Of a stretch of DNA of 64,000 nt, positions 37,734-46,488 are shown piece after piece (the stretch's first letter is position 1; each line of letters starts with the position of its first letter). A program made the translations under genes and the position numbers. The notes under the pieces were generated by a model. It made no database searches. It was given only the letters and a program-made list of their open reading frames with translations, and was not told the origin of the DNA. The stretch is from an uncultured Collinsella sp. (GTDB taxonomy: Bacteria > Actinomycetota > Coriobacteriia > Coriobacteriales > Coriobacteriaceae): assembly GCA_958413765.1 (NCBI GenBank), contig CATYVH010000004.1:62001-126000 (forward strand), written 5' to 3'.

Positions 37734-37765
37734 TCAACGGTCATCGACCATGCGAACACCGTTGA
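37734..37765. promoter_or_regulatory. Inverted repeat TCAACGGT/ACCGTTGA, candidate operator
   Basis: Eight-base arms separated by 16 bases lie upstream of the small ORF and the double-cubane operon, in a 429-base gap. A TTGATA...TTGACC region is close by. The gap holds no further gene that I can support. Confidence 0.35.
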
Positions 37766-37898
37766 CATTCGTACGACAGCCTCGTGTGCCGTCGTTTAAT
37801 AAATAATTATCTTGATTGATAAGAGTTTGTCATCCTTCATTCGGCGAACGGCAAGACAAAGCCGCCGAGGCTTATATCCCCGACGGCATTACCCGGCG

Positions 37899-38969
37899 CT
37901 ATCGACAAACCAAGTGGATCTTACTCGCATCGAAGTGCATGCGCAGGGCCTCGTCGGCCTGCGGCAGCCCGTCGGCAGCTACGTTCACTTTGTTGACCTT
38001 CCACTGCAGACGCGTGGGCGCATCAGTACGCGGCACGTCCAACAGCACCAGGCGCTCAAAGCGTGAATCGCTCACTCGGGCCACGTGCAAATCATAGCTG
38101 TTGCGACCCCGCTCCGCGCGATTGTCAACATGGAAGTAGCTTGCGCGAATGCCCAGGTACGCCACATTATCGGGAACCTCGCGACCCACGTTAAAGGTCA
38201 TGCCCCAGTCGAGGGCCTCAACTTCTTCGTCGCCGATCTTGCGCGCCCGGCTTGTGTTCTTGCAGCCCGTAAGGCGCAGCGCCGCCAGCGTCTGCGGACG
38301 GCGGACCACGTCCTCGACGGAGCCGATCTCCTCAACATGCCCGTCATGCATCACGCAGATACGCTCGCACAGGCGGCACGCTTCGTCGATGTCGTGGCTC
38401 ACGTAGAGCACGGTGCGGTTGCATACGTCGAACAGATCGAGCATGTTCTGCTCAAGGGCGCTCTTAAGATAGGAATCGAGCGCGCTCATGGGCTCATCGA
38501 ACATAAAGATGCCCGGATGCGCCGCCACCATGCGCGCAAGTGCCACGCGTTGCTGCTGACCGCCCGAGAGGCGCGCGGGGTAGCGGTCGGCAAAATCGGC
38601 CAGACCGAAAATGCCCAGATAACGCTCGGCGAGCTTTTTGCTCGCGGCGGCGTCGCCCGCATCCTTAACGCCGGCGCATACGTTATCGGCTACCGTCATA
38701 TTGGGAAACAGCTGATAGTTTTGGAACAGCAGGGCACACTTGCGCTCCTGAGGCGACAGATTGATGCCCGCGTCCGAGTCAAAGAAGGTTACGCCGTTGA
38801 CGACGATCTTGCCCTCGTCGGGCGTCTCCACACCGGCAATGCAGCGCAAGGTGCAGCTCTTGCCGCATCCGGAGGCGCCGAGCAAGCCAACGCGCTCCTC
38901 GCCGGCTTCGAGTTGGATGTCAAGGGTGAACCCCGGATAGCGCTTTTTGATATCCAGAACAAGCGACAT
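37899..38969 (-). CDS. modC: Molybdate ABC transporter ATP-binding protein
   Basis: A 356-residue ABC ATPase. Walker A is LLGASGCGKSCTLR near residue 32, the signature ARLSGGQQQRVALARM near residue 130 and Walker B IFMFDEPMSALDSYL near residue 150. A VSHDIDEACRLCERICVM stretch follows. The C-terminal 130 residues resemble the TOBE/Mop region that senses molybdate. It is the third gene of modA-modB-modC, four bases from modB. Tungstate transporters look alike, so metal choice is not certain. Confidence 0.9.
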   Translation of the reverse strand: MSLVLDIKKRYPGFTLDIQLEAGEERVGLLGASGCGKSCTLRCIAGVETPDEGKIVVNGVTFFDSDAGINLSPQERKCALLFQNYQLFPNMTVADNVCAGVKDAGDAAASKKLAERYLGIFGLADFADRYPARLSGGQQQRVALARMVAAHPGIFMFDEPMSALDSYLKSALEQNMLDLFDVCNRTVLYVSHDIDEACRLCERICVMHDGHVEEIGSVEDVVRRPQTLAALRLTGCKNTSRARKIGDEEVEALDWGMTFNVGREVPDNVAYLGIRASYFHVDNRAERGRNSYDLHVARVSDSRFERLVLLDVPRTDAPTRLQWKVNKVNVAADGLPQADEALRMHFDASKIHLVCR

Positions 38970-38972
38970 GGC

Positions 38973-40415
38973 CTATCGCCCTCCCTTCGAGACGGCGTCA
39001 TCGCGCATGAGCTCGGCCAACGCCTCGCGATCGATACGCAAGGCGTCGCCGCCCACCGGATCGAGCGAATCGCCCTGTCCGGCAAGCTCTTTGGCCTGTT
39101 TGCGCTCCGCACGGGAAAGGCCCCGCTCGCGATACTTTTGCGAATGCGCCGTGTACATGTTGATGAACAGGATTACCAGGAAACTAAACACGATCACGAC
39201 CACGACCCAAAAGAGGGCCACCGACGTGTTGCCGCCCATCCACTCAAAGTAAATCGCAATGGGAATGGTCTGCGTAATGCCGGCATAGTTGCCTGCAAAG
39301 AACAGGGTGCAGCCAAACTCGCCCATCGCGCGGGCAAAGGCAAGCACCGCGCCAGCGGCAATCGAGGGCCAGCCAAGCGGCATCATAAGCTTGGTAAAGA
39401 TGCGACGCTCGGACCATCCCAGGGTTCGCGCGGCATCGAGCATCTGCGTGTCAAGGTTCTCAAAGGCTCCGAGCGCCGTGCGGTAGACCAGCGGAAACGA
39501 CACAACGACGGCCGAAATGACCGCCGCGGGCCAGGTAAAGACAATCGAGATGCCGTGCGCGATGAGCCACTGGCCCACCCCGGTCGAGCGGCCAAACAGC
39601 ATGAGGAGCAGAAAGCCGCAGACCGTGGGCGGCAGCACCATCGGAATCGTAAAGACCGAATCGAGCAGGCCCTTGATGCGACTCGAGGTACCCATAGTCT
39701 TCCACGCGGCAAACAAGCCCAGCGCAAAGGAGATCAGCAGGGCAAGGCCGCTCGTTTTAATGGACACCCAAAACGGGCGGTAGTCGATGCCGCCTAAAAA
39801 GGAGGCCAGAGAGGTCAAGGGCCCCTGCTCATCCCGCAATACGACAGACGATGCTTCTACCATTTGAGCGCTATCAAGCCAACGCGCGCCGCCCTTGGCA
39901 TCACCCGAAGCCGATGCAATCACCACATAGCGGTCCCCATCCGCACCACGCACATCAAAGCCATAGGTATACCCGCCGGCATCAAACGTTGTTTCCGCCG
40001 TAACATACCAAGGAAGATCAACGTCCCCTAGCTGCGCACCTCCCATGGAGTTTGCGCTGTCGAGCTCACAGACGAGGGCCTTGAGACCCGATACGCACTC
40101 GTTGTCCTGCGGATCCAATCCATACTTCTCGGCCGCCTTGGGCGATATCCACACCACAACGCGATCGGCAGCAGGCGCCACTACAAGGTCCACGTCCTCG
40201 TCAACGGGAAACCGGTAGCCCTCTGGCTGGCCCTCCATGGCACGAGCGGTCCCCTTGGCCAACCGCTCAAAACCCTCGATTCCATAGGGAAGCCCATGTG
40301 CGGTCGCAGCAACCTGGGCCCCGTCTTCAGCGTCCCCAGCAAACGCAAATCCCGGCACCCAGCAAAGCGCGAAGGTCAAAGCACAGGCGACAAGCATGCG
40401 GAATCTTTTAAGCAC
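38973..40415 (-). CDS. modB: Molybdate ABC transporter permease with N-terminal extracytoplasmic extension
   Basis: A 480-residue permease, about twice the usual ModB length of some 230. From the GTG at 40413-40415 (GGAG upstream) it begins with a signal-like stretch, MLVACALTFALCWVPGFAFA, then about 185 residues without membrane helices, then the permease core from FWVSIKTSGLALLISFALGL. The core has LPPTVCGFLLLMLFG and the EAA-type loop ARTLGWSERRIFTKLMMPLG. The C-terminal 60 residues are charged and cytoplasmic. The extension has no recognised domain; it might bind the ModA protein or another ligand. It lies between modA and modC. Confidence 0.88.
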   Translation of the reverse strand: MLKRFRMLVACALTFALCWVPGFAFAGDAEDGAQVAATAHGLPYGIEGFERLAKGTARAMEGQPEGYRFPVDEDVDLVVAPAADRVVVWISPKAAEKYGLDPQDNECVSGLKALVCELDSANSMGGAQLGDVDLPWYVTAETTFDAGGYTYGFDVRGADGDRYVVIASASGDAKGGARWLDSAQMVEASSVVLRDEQGPLTSLASFLGGIDYRPFWVSIKTSGLALLISFALGLFAAWKTMGTSSRIKGLLDSVFTIPMVLPPTVCGFLLLMLFGRSTGVGQWLIAHGISIVFTWPAAVISAVVVSFPLVYRTALGAFENLDTQMLDAARTLGWSERRIFTKLMMPLGWPSIAAGAVLAFARAMGEFGCTLFFAGNYAGITQTIPIAIYFEWMGGNTSVALFWVVVVIVFSFLVILFINMYTAHSQKYRERGLSRAERKQAKELAGQGDSLDPVGGDALRIDREALAELMRDDAVSKGGR

Positions 40416-40483
40416 GAAAAGCTCCAAGCGAATACAAGGACGGAGTGAAACACAAAACGATGGGATTATCGCGCCAAGCCGCA

Positions 40484-41359
40484 CTACTCGGAAAGCTCAA
40501 AGCCGTACTTAGCCCAAATCTTCTGAGCCTTCTTGTTGGACAGGCAAAAGTCGATAAACGCCTTGGCCTCGTCGGCGTGCTCGGAGCTCTCGGCAACGGC
40601 GCCCGGGTACACGATGGGCTTGTGCGAATCCTCGGGGCACACGAAGGCCTCCTCGATGCCGTCATAGCGGAAGATATCGGAGCTGTAGACAAAACCGGCC
40701 ACGCAGTCGCCCGTAGAGACGTAAGACGCAGCGGTGCCGACCTTGTCGGCCAGGGCCACCTTGTCGGCAAGCTCGGGTGCATACTCGACGTCGTCGCCCT
40801 CGGTGCCGGTGGAGAGACCCACAGAAGCTAAGGCCTGGTTGGCGTACTTGCCGGCGGGGACGGTCTTGGCGTCGCCAATGGCGATCTTGCCGTCCAGGTT
40901 CGCGACGTCGGCGATGGCCTCGACCTTGGTGCCGGAGCCCTCGGCGCGAATAATCACGAGGTCGTTGACGAACATGTCCTCACGCGTGTCGGCGTCGACG
41001 AGCTCAGCGGTCTCAGCGTCATCCATGGTGCCCTTGGAAGCAGTGATGAGCACGTCGGCCGTGGCGCCGGCACGCATCTGCTCGACGAGGTCGCCGGAGG
41101 CCTTAAACTGCGTGTCGGCAAAGGTGGTGCCGGTCTGGTCGGTGTAGAGCTCTTGGACCTCGGGCAGGGCCTTCTCGAGGGAGTTAGCAGCGAAGACCTG
41201 CAGCTCGACGGCTTCCTTCTTGGAAGAGGCCTTGGCGGAACCGGCATCGGAGCCGGTGGGCTCGGAAGACTTGTTGCCCGAGCAACCAGCAAGGCCAAGG
41301 CCGGCGGTAGCGGCAGCAGAAAGCAAGACGAAACCGCGGCGTGAAACCATATCGAACAT
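40484..41359 (-). CDS. modA: Molybdate-binding lipoprotein
   Basis: A 291-residue periplasmic-type binding protein. The N-terminus MFDMVSRRGFVLLS has twin arginines, followed by a lipobox LAGC near residue 26, so it is a membrane-anchored lipoprotein, possibly Tat-exported. The mature part matches ModA: LQVFAANSLEKALPEVQELY, DVLITASKGTMDDAE, VIRAEGSGTKVEAIADVAN, and VYPGAVAESSEHADEAKAFIDF near the end. It starts the mod operon. The ATG at 41357-41359 follows AAAGGG, whereas the TTG two codons earlier overlaps it. Confidence 0.92.
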   Translation of the reverse strand: MFDMVSRRGFVLLSAAATAGLGLAGCSGNKSSEPTGSDAGSAKASSKKEAVELQVFAANSLEKALPEVQELYTDQTGTTFADTQFKASGDLVEQMRAGATADVLITASKGTMDDAETAELVDADTREDMFVNDLVIIRAEGSGTKVEAIADVANLDGKIAIGDAKTVPAGKYANQALASVGLSTGTEGDDVEYAPELADKVALADKVGTAASYVSTGDCVAGFVYSSDIFRYDGIEEAFVCPEDSHKPIVYPGAVAESSEHADEAKAFIDFCLSNKKAQKIWAKYGFELSE

Positions 41360-41414
41360 GTTCAACCCTTTCGGACCTTGTGCCCAGGTACCCCACCGCG
41401 GGCTTTATTCTTCA

Positions 41415-41445
41415 ATCAGATTATACTTCGGTACGAATAATGATT
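41415..41445. promoter_or_regulatory. AT-rich imperfect dyad before modA
   Basis: ATTAT-N12-ATAAT around CTTCGGTACGA lies about 60 bases upstream of modA. It could be a promoter or a molybdate-responsive site, but it does not match the known ModE box. Confidence 0.25.
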
Positions 41446-41521
41446 ATGAGAAATTATTCTCGTTTGAGAATATAGTTTCAGGAATGCCTACAGAATGCCG
41501 CCCCCTTGGGCGCAAATAAAA

Positions 41522-41550
41522 GGCGGAGCAGCCGTTCAGGTTGCCCCGCC
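41522..41550 (-). terminator. Terminator of moeA-mogA
   Basis: GGCGGGGCA pairs with TGCTCCGCC and is followed by TTTTATTT on the minus strand, 14 bases past the mogA stop. Confidence 0.85.
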
Positions 41551-41563
41551 GCAAGTAAACCGT

Positions 41564-42043
41564 TTAGTTGGTATGACCGCCGCCTGCCGTCATTTGGGCC
41601 GCATGCTCCAGCTGGTCTGCTATGGCCTCCCAGCTTTCGCGGGCGGCCTTCGTAGAACCGGGAAAGTTTACGACAAGTGTATGACCTCGTTGCATGCAAA
41701 TAGCGCGCGAAAGCATGGCACGGCGCGTCTTGGTCATAGAGTATGCACGGATCGCCTCGGCAATACCCGGCACATCGCGGTCGCAGACGGCACGCGTCGC
41801 CTCGGGCGTCACGTCGCGCATCGAAAGCCCCGTGCCGCCGCAGGTGATGACCACGTTGGCCTGGCAATCGTCGGCCGCAGCCACAATGGCAGCACCGATC
41901 TCGTCAACATCGTCATGCACCACCGTATGCGAGGCAACCGTCCAGCCCTGCGCCGCGATGAGCTCCTCGAGTGCAGCGCCTGCCTCGTCCTGGGCAAGAT
42001 CGCGCGTATCCGAGCACGTCACGATTGAAATCTTCAACTCCAT
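41564..42043 (-). CDS. mogA: Molybdopterin adenylyltransferase MogA/MoaB
   Basis: A 159-residue protein that adenylates molybdopterin before metal insertion. MELKISIVTCSDTRDLAQDE at the start, VVITCGGTGLSMRDVTPEA near residue 65 and the LVVNFPGSTKAARESW segment near residue 125 define the MogA/MoaB fold. The GGTG and PGS(P/T) loops bind molybdopterin. The ATG at 42041-42043 has AGGAGG. It follows moeA by ten bases, so the two cofactor genes are one operon. Confidence 0.92.
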   Translation of the reverse strand: MELKISIVTCSDTRDLAQDEAGAALEELIAAQGWTVASHTVVHDDVDEIGAAIVAAADDCQANVVITCGGTGLSMRDVTPEATRAVCDRDVPGIAEAIRAYSMTKTRRAMLSRAICMQRGHTLVVNFPGSTKAARESWEAIADQLEHAAQMTAGGGHTN

Positions 42044-42053
42044 AGCACTCCTC

Positions 42054-43316
42054 CTACAGCACGGTGCCCTCGGGCAGATCGACTCGGACGACATCCACGA
42101 CGTCGCCCGGCTCAAGATCGCACGGACCCTCGTTGATGCGCAACAGGCAGTTCGCACGCTGCATGGTTCCGAGCAGCGCCGAGTTCTGGCTGTGCGCCTC
42201 GGTGACCGTAAGCTCACCCGTCTGCGCATCGCGCGCAACCGTGGCGCGATCATAGAAGCGTCGGTCCTGTCGCTTCTTCACGCCGTGGGTAAGAACCGCC
42301 TGCTGCACGGGACGCGCACCCTCGGCAAAGCCGCGCATCTTGCGAATCGCCGGGCGGGCGAGCATCTCAAAGCCCGCATAGGCCGCCGCGGGGTTGCCCG
42401 AAAGCCCCAGATAGGGCTTGCCGCCGAGCAGGCCAAACGTAATGGCCTTGCCGGGACGCAACGAAATGCGATCGAACAGCACCTCGCCCTCGCGCCGAAC
42501 CAGCGCCGTCACGTAGTCGTAGTCGCCCGCAGAGGCGCCACCGCTCGTAATGACAAAATCGCACTCTTGCGCGGCGCGGTGCACCAGCTCGGCAATCGCC
42601 CGCTCGTCGTCGGGCGCAAAGCCGTAGAACACCGGGTCGGCCCCAGCATCGAGTGCCTCGGCCATTAACGCCGAGGAATTGGAATCGCGAATCTGCCCAC
42701 GCGCCGGCAGTTGGCCGGGCGCGACCAGCTCCGTGCCCAGCGAGATAACGCCCACACGCGGGGCGGCGTGCACCCTCACGTTCGCGTAACCGGCGCTCGC
42801 CAGCAAACCGGCGCCGGCCGGGGCCACAACCTCGCCAGCGTGCATCACAACATCGCCGGCATGGGCCTCCTCGCCTGCAGCTCGAACGTTCTCCCCCACC
42901 TTAGCCGGTGCCGAGAAGCTCACGTGTGAGCCCTCGTTGCCGTCGCCGTCGAGCACCTCGACGACCTCGTATTTCACAACGGCATCCGCACCTTCGGGCA
43001 CCGGTGCACCCGTCATAATACGGACGGTCTCGCCCGCGCCAATCGCGCCCTCAAACACATGGCCCGCCGCCTCGTGCCCCACGACGGAAAGCGTCACGGG
43101 CGTATCGGAGGACGCTTTGGCGAGGTCGTCGGCACGCACGGCATATCCATCCATGGCGCTGTTGGCAAACGGCGAGATATCGATATCGGCCGTGGCATCC
43201 TCAGCCAGGGGAAGACCGGCCGCCTGCCAAACCGGGATCTCGACGAGCTCGGTCCTGCGCACCTGCGAAAGGACGATTGCCTGCGCGTCCTCCAGCGGGA
43301 TGAGCGTCTTAGCCAT
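42054..43316 (-). CDS. moeA: Molybdopterin molybdenumtransferase
   Basis: A 420-residue MoeA that inserts molybdate into adenylated molybdopterin. Features include DISPFANSAMDGYAVRADDL near residue 45, IMTGAPVPEGADAVVKYE near residue 105, GDVVMHAGEVVAPAGAGLLASAG near residue 165 and FVITSGGASAGDYDYV near residue 250; the LSGNPAAAYAGFEM loop lies near residue 310. The ATG follows AGAGG; a GTG two codons upstream is less favourable. The mod operon, mogA and moeA together supply the molybdenum cofactor for the xanthine dehydrogenase-type enzyme and other molybdoenzymes. Confidence 0.94.
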   Translation of the reverse strand: MAKTLIPLEDAQAIVLSQVRRTELVEIPVWQAAGLPLAEDATADIDISPFANSAMDGYAVRADDLAKASSDTPVTLSVVGHEAAGHVFEGAIGAGETVRIMTGAPVPEGADAVVKYEVVEVLDGDGNEGSHVSFSAPAKVGENVRAAGEEAHAGDVVMHAGEVVAPAGAGLLASAGYANVRVHAAPRVGVISLGTELVAPGQLPARGQIRDSNSSALMAEALDAGADPVFYGFAPDDERAIAELVHRAAQECDFVITSGGASAGDYDYVTALVRREGEVLFDRISLRPGKAITFGLLGGKPYLGLSGNPAAAYAGFEMLARPAIRKMRGFAEGARPVQQAVLTHGVKKRQDRRFYDRATVARDAQTGELTVTEAHSQNSALLGTMQRANCLLRINEGPCDLEPGDVVDVVRVDLPEGTVL

Positions 43317-43495
43317 ATACACCTCTTACATGCCACGGCGCGCAACAGTGGCGCCGATTCTTTATGTTTGGTTCAGTATAATCCCCCGCTGCCCGCTCAA
43401 GACATGGCCCGCAACGGCAAATACACCTGTCGGCCATGCGCCTTTCGTAACAGAACCGAAACCTGTCAATTGCCTTAAGGCACGGGGTGCCGTCT

Positions 43496-43501
43496 TATAA
43501 T
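43496..43501 (+). promoter_or_regulatory. Candidate -10 box of the CLC gene
   Basis: A consensus TATAAT lies 29 bases before the start codon. The upstream TTGCCT is 20 bases away, longer than ideal, so the -35 element is uncertain. Confidence 0.45.
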
Positions 43502-43530
43502 GCATGCATCGCAACAAAAAAGAGGACGTT

Positions 43531-44952
43531 ATGGCTTTTATCGATAAACGTGAAAATACACTCGACCCGTCTGATGACACCCGTCAGGACACAGACGGCA
43601 GGTCCTTCTCTCCGGCCGACTTGATCATCAGCGGTCGCAACCAGCTCACCCGCTCCGAACAGCTCTTGGCCGCCGACACGCGCCGCAATGCCCACAACAT
43701 GCTCGCGAGCGCCAAACTGCTCGCGCTCGTCGTTGTCGTTTCGCTCGCCATGGGCGTTGCCGCTTGGGCGTTTTTGGCCTCGCTGGATATTGCGACCGAT
43801 TATCGCGAGAGCCATGCGTGGATCTACGCCCTGCTCCCCGTCGTGGGCGTGGCCACCGCGTGGGTCTACAAGAACCACGGTCTCGCCGCCAAGCGCGGCA
43901 ACAATTTGGTCATCGACTCCGCCCTGGGCACACGACTCATCCATGCGCGCATGGCCATCCTCACCTTTGTGTGCTCCACGCTCACGCATCTGACGGGCGG
44001 CTCGGCCGGCCGCGAGGGCGCCGCGGTGCAGATCGGCGGTACCATCGCCAGCAATGTCTCGAGCCTTGCCCATCTCAAAAAACACGACCACCACGACCTC
44101 ATGCTCGCCGGTATCTCGTCTGCCTTTGGCGCCGTGTTCGGATCACCTCTCGCCGGAGCTTTCTTTGGCATGGAGATGTGCTTTATCGGCAAGATCGACT
44201 ACACCGCGGGCCTCTACTGCCTCGTCGCCTCGTTTACCGGCTACTTTACGTCACTCGCCCTGGGAACCCAGTACGAGAGCAACGTCATCGCCAGCGTTCC
44301 CGACATGACGCCCAGAACGGTTGCCATCGTCGTTATCGGAGCCATTGTCTTTGGCCTGACGGCGCGCCTCTTTGCCTGGTCGGTCCGCACGGTCAAGAAC
44401 CTGTACGCGCGCTTTATCACCAACTATCTCGTCCGTGCGCTCGTCGGCGCACTCGTGGTGCTTGCGGCCTATGCGTTGCTTGACGCGTGGGAGTATGCCG
44501 GCCTTTCCACGTGGCTTTCGGGCGCCGGGTTTGCCGGCACCACCACCCTCTCCGACGCCGCCATCAAGCTCGTCGTAACGGCGCTCACCCTGGGTGCCGG
44601 CTTCCAAGGCGGCGAGGTCACGCCCCTGTTTGGCATCGGTGCGGCGCTCGGCGGATGGATTGGCTGCCTCGCTGGACTCGATCCGAGCTTTATGGCGGCC
44701 CTCGGCATGCTCGGCGTCTTCTGTGCCGGCCTCAACGTGCCCATCACCACCTGCATGATGGCTATCGACTTGTTCCATGGAACAGCCGCGGGCTTCTTTG
44801 TCATCGTCTCGTTTATTAGCTATCTCGTCGGCGGCCACCGTGGCGTGTACCCCGCGCAGCGCATCGTGTCGCCCAAGCGCCGCTCGCTTATCGTGGACGA
44901 GGGCGGAACGGTGGCAGAGGCTATCGAGCGCCACAACGACCTGATAGAGTAG
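43531..44952 (+). CDS. CLC-family anion channel or antiporter
   Basis: A 473-residue membrane protein of the CLC family. Selectivity-filter motifs are GGSAGREGAAVQIGG near residue 155 (gating Glu retained), FGSPLAGAFFGMEMCF near residue 210 and GAGFQGGEVTPLFGIGAALGG near residue 360. The last replaces the usual GxFxP by GGEVTP, which I associate with the EriC/SycA-like branch, part of which handles fluoride. About ten hydrophobic helices are seen. No fluoride riboswitch was recognised upstream. The ATG at 43531 follows AAGAGGA. Chloride versus fluoride preference is undecided. Confidence 0.88.
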   Translation: MAFIDKRENTLDPSDDTRQDTDGRSFSPADLIISGRNQLTRSEQLLAADTRRNAHNMLASAKLLALVVVVSLAMGVAAWAFLASLDIATDYRESHAWIYALLPVVGVATAWVYKNHGLAAKRGNNLVIDSALGTRLIHARMAILTFVCSTLTHLTGGSAGREGAAVQIGGTIASNVSSLAHLKKHDHHDLMLAGISSAFGAVFGSPLAGAFFGMEMCFIGKIDYTAGLYCLVASFTGYFTSLALGTQYESNVIASVPDMTPRTVAIVVIGAIVFGLTARLFAWSVRTVKNLYARFITNYLVRALVGALVVLAAYALLDAWEYAGLSTWLSGAGFAGTTTLSDAAIKLVVTALTLGAGFQGGEVTPLFGIGAALGGWIGCLAGLDPSFMAALGMLGVFCAGLNVPITTCMMAIDLFHGTAAGFFVIVSFISYLVGGHRGVYPAQRIVSPKRRSLIVDEGGTVAEAIERHNDLIE

Positions 44953-45039
44953 ACGTAAGTAATCGCCGTGCAGCCACAATCGGGGGCAATTCGACCCGAG
45001 CGCGACCGCACCGTCATGCCACACGCCGGGAGTCGCCCC

Positions 45040-46002
45040 ATGCACGCAACTGACTTTGGTCGCACGACCATCATCGCCAATCCTGTCGCCCAGTCGGGCG
45101 CCGCGCGCGAGGTTGCCGAGCGCCTGCAACGCTTTTTGGACATGACGGCGCGCACGTCCCAGTTTGACCTAGTGCTGACCGAGTGCATGGGGCACGCCAA
45201 GGAGCTTGCCGCACAGGCTCAGGGATACCGCACCGTTATCGCCCTTGGCGGCGACGGCGTGATCCACGAGGTCGTCAATGGGCTCATGGCGCAGGAAGAG
45301 GCCATCCGTCCCGCCCTTGCCGTCCTGCCCGTGGGCTCCGGCAACGATTTTGCCCAGACGCTCGGAATCGACGATTTCTCCGGTAAGGATTTTGGCGCGC
45401 TGCTCACCTGCGAGCTGCAGCACCAGGATATCGGGCGCATTCGCTCATGGAACCCCGCAAGCGGAAGCGGCGAGGCTTCGGTTGAGTACTACGACCAGAC
45501 GCTCTCGGTCGGCATCGATGCCGCCATCGGCCTGGGCACCACCGAGTTGCGCAAAAAGACCGGCCTGACGGGCGCTCCGCTCTACACCCTCTCGGGACTT
45601 GAGCAGTTTGGCCTGCGCTATCGCAACTACCCCATGACGGTCAGCTTTGACGGCGCGCCCGCCGAGCGCGTGAGGGCGATCATCATGGCGATTCAGCTGG
45701 GCCCCACGTATGGCTCGGGTTATCGCATCTGCCCCGATGCCAATCCCTGCGATGGCATACTCGACGTCTGCTACGCCTGTGGCCCCGTCCCTCGCGCGGT
45801 TGCCCTGCCTATGTTCCTTTCGGCCAAAGACGGCCACCACACCAAGCTTCCGCCGGTACGCATGCGCCGCTGCCGCCATGCCGAGCTCACCTTTGAGGGG
45901 CCCGACTACCCCATCCAGGCCGACGGCGAGCCCGTTGTCGCCTCGCGCATCGAGGTCGACGTCCTCGGCAGCGCCCTCCAAGTTTGGCACCCTACCCGCT
46001 AG
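45040..46002 (+). CDS. Diacylglycerol kinase-like lipid kinase (YegS/BmrU family)
   Basis: A 320-residue protein with the DAGK catalytic motifs: TTIIANPVAQSGAAREVAERL near residue 7, ALGGDGVIHEVVNGL near residue 70 and LPVGSGNDFAQTLGI near residue 97. It phosphorylates a lipid such as diacylglycerol or a related substrate at the membrane. The start is put at the ATG at 45040, which has GGGAG seven bases upstream; two earlier in-frame starts (44968, 45016) lack a site. It follows the CLC gene by 87 bases on the same strand. Confidence 0.87.
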   Translation: MHATDFGRTTIIANPVAQSGAAREVAERLQRFLDMTARTSQFDLVLTECMGHAKELAAQAQGYRTVIALGGDGVIHEVVNGLMAQEEAIRPALAVLPVGSGNDFAQTLGIDDFSGKDFGALLTCELQHQDIGRIRSWNPASGSGEASVEYYDQTLSVGIDAAIGLGTTELRKKTGLTGAPLYTLSGLEQFGLRYRNYPMTVSFDGAPAERVRAIIMAIQLGPTYGSGYRICPDANPCDGILDVCYACGPVPRAVALPMFLSAKDGHHTKLPPVRMRRCRHAELTFEGPDYPIQADGEPVVASRIEVDVLGSALQVWHPTR

Positions 46003-46023
46003 CAAGGCCAGTGGAACAAACGA

Positions 46024-46404
46024 CTACTCGTCGCTGCCCGGCTTGCGTCGGTTGGCCTTTTTAATGGCATTGAAGTGCTTGTCATTGAGTCTGCGCTGAC
46101 GAGAGCGCTGGGGCACCTTGGTCTTTACACGTCGACGCGGTGGACGTCCGCGTCGCTCGAGCTCGGCGTGCAGCTTGCGCAGGCAGCTCGCGCGATTTTG
46201 GAACTGGCTGCGGCTCTCGCGCGCCGTCACGGTAATCCCTGTGGGCACGTGCTTCATGCGCACCGCCGAGTCCGTCGTGTTCACGCCTTGTCCGCCCGGA
46301 CCCGTCGCGCGAAACACCTGTACCTCGCAATCGCGCGCCAACTCTTCGGCCGCCATCGCGGCATAGCGCGCATACTCGCACCATCCCATCTTGTTCTCAT
46401 CCAT
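46024..46404 (-). CDS. Release-factor-like peptidyl-tRNA hydrolase (GGQ protein)
   Basis: A 126-residue protein with VFRATGPGGQGVNTTDSAVRM near residue 27, containing the GGQ tripeptide that hydrolyses peptidyl-tRNA. It lacks codon-recognition domains. The basic C-terminal tail (RRRVKTKVPQRSRQRRLNDK) is like that of ArfB/YaeJ or PrfH, which rescue stalled ribosomes. The ATG at 46402-46404 follows GGGGAGG. It is convergent with the lipid kinase, 21 bases from its stop. The choice between ArfB-like and PrfH-like is open. Confidence 0.82.
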   Translation of the reverse strand: MDENKMGWCEYARYAAMAAEELARDCEVQVFRATGPGGQGVNTTDSAVRMKHVPTGITVTARESRSQFQNRASCLRKLHAELERRGRPPRRRVKTKVPQRSRQRRLNDKHFNAIKKANRRKPGSDE

Positions 46405-46430
46405 ATCAATACCTCCCCTCATACAAAAAA

Positions 46431-46461
46431 ATGTGACAAAGGGACAGTCCCTTTGTCACAT
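46431..46461. repeat. GTGACAAAGGGAC palindrome, copy 2 (perfect)
   Basis: ATGTGACAAAGGGAC-A-GTCCCTTTGTCACAT is a perfect 31-base dyad between xpt and the release-factor-like gene. A near copy occurs at 11416-11442. Confidence 0.85.
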
Positions 46462-46488
46462 CGCATACCAATCGCTTGTGTTGCGCGC

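Noticed and set aside
43317..43530. Possible fluoride riboswitch before the CLC gene
   Set aside because: The short conserved GGNGATGGNGTTC pattern is not present in the leader.
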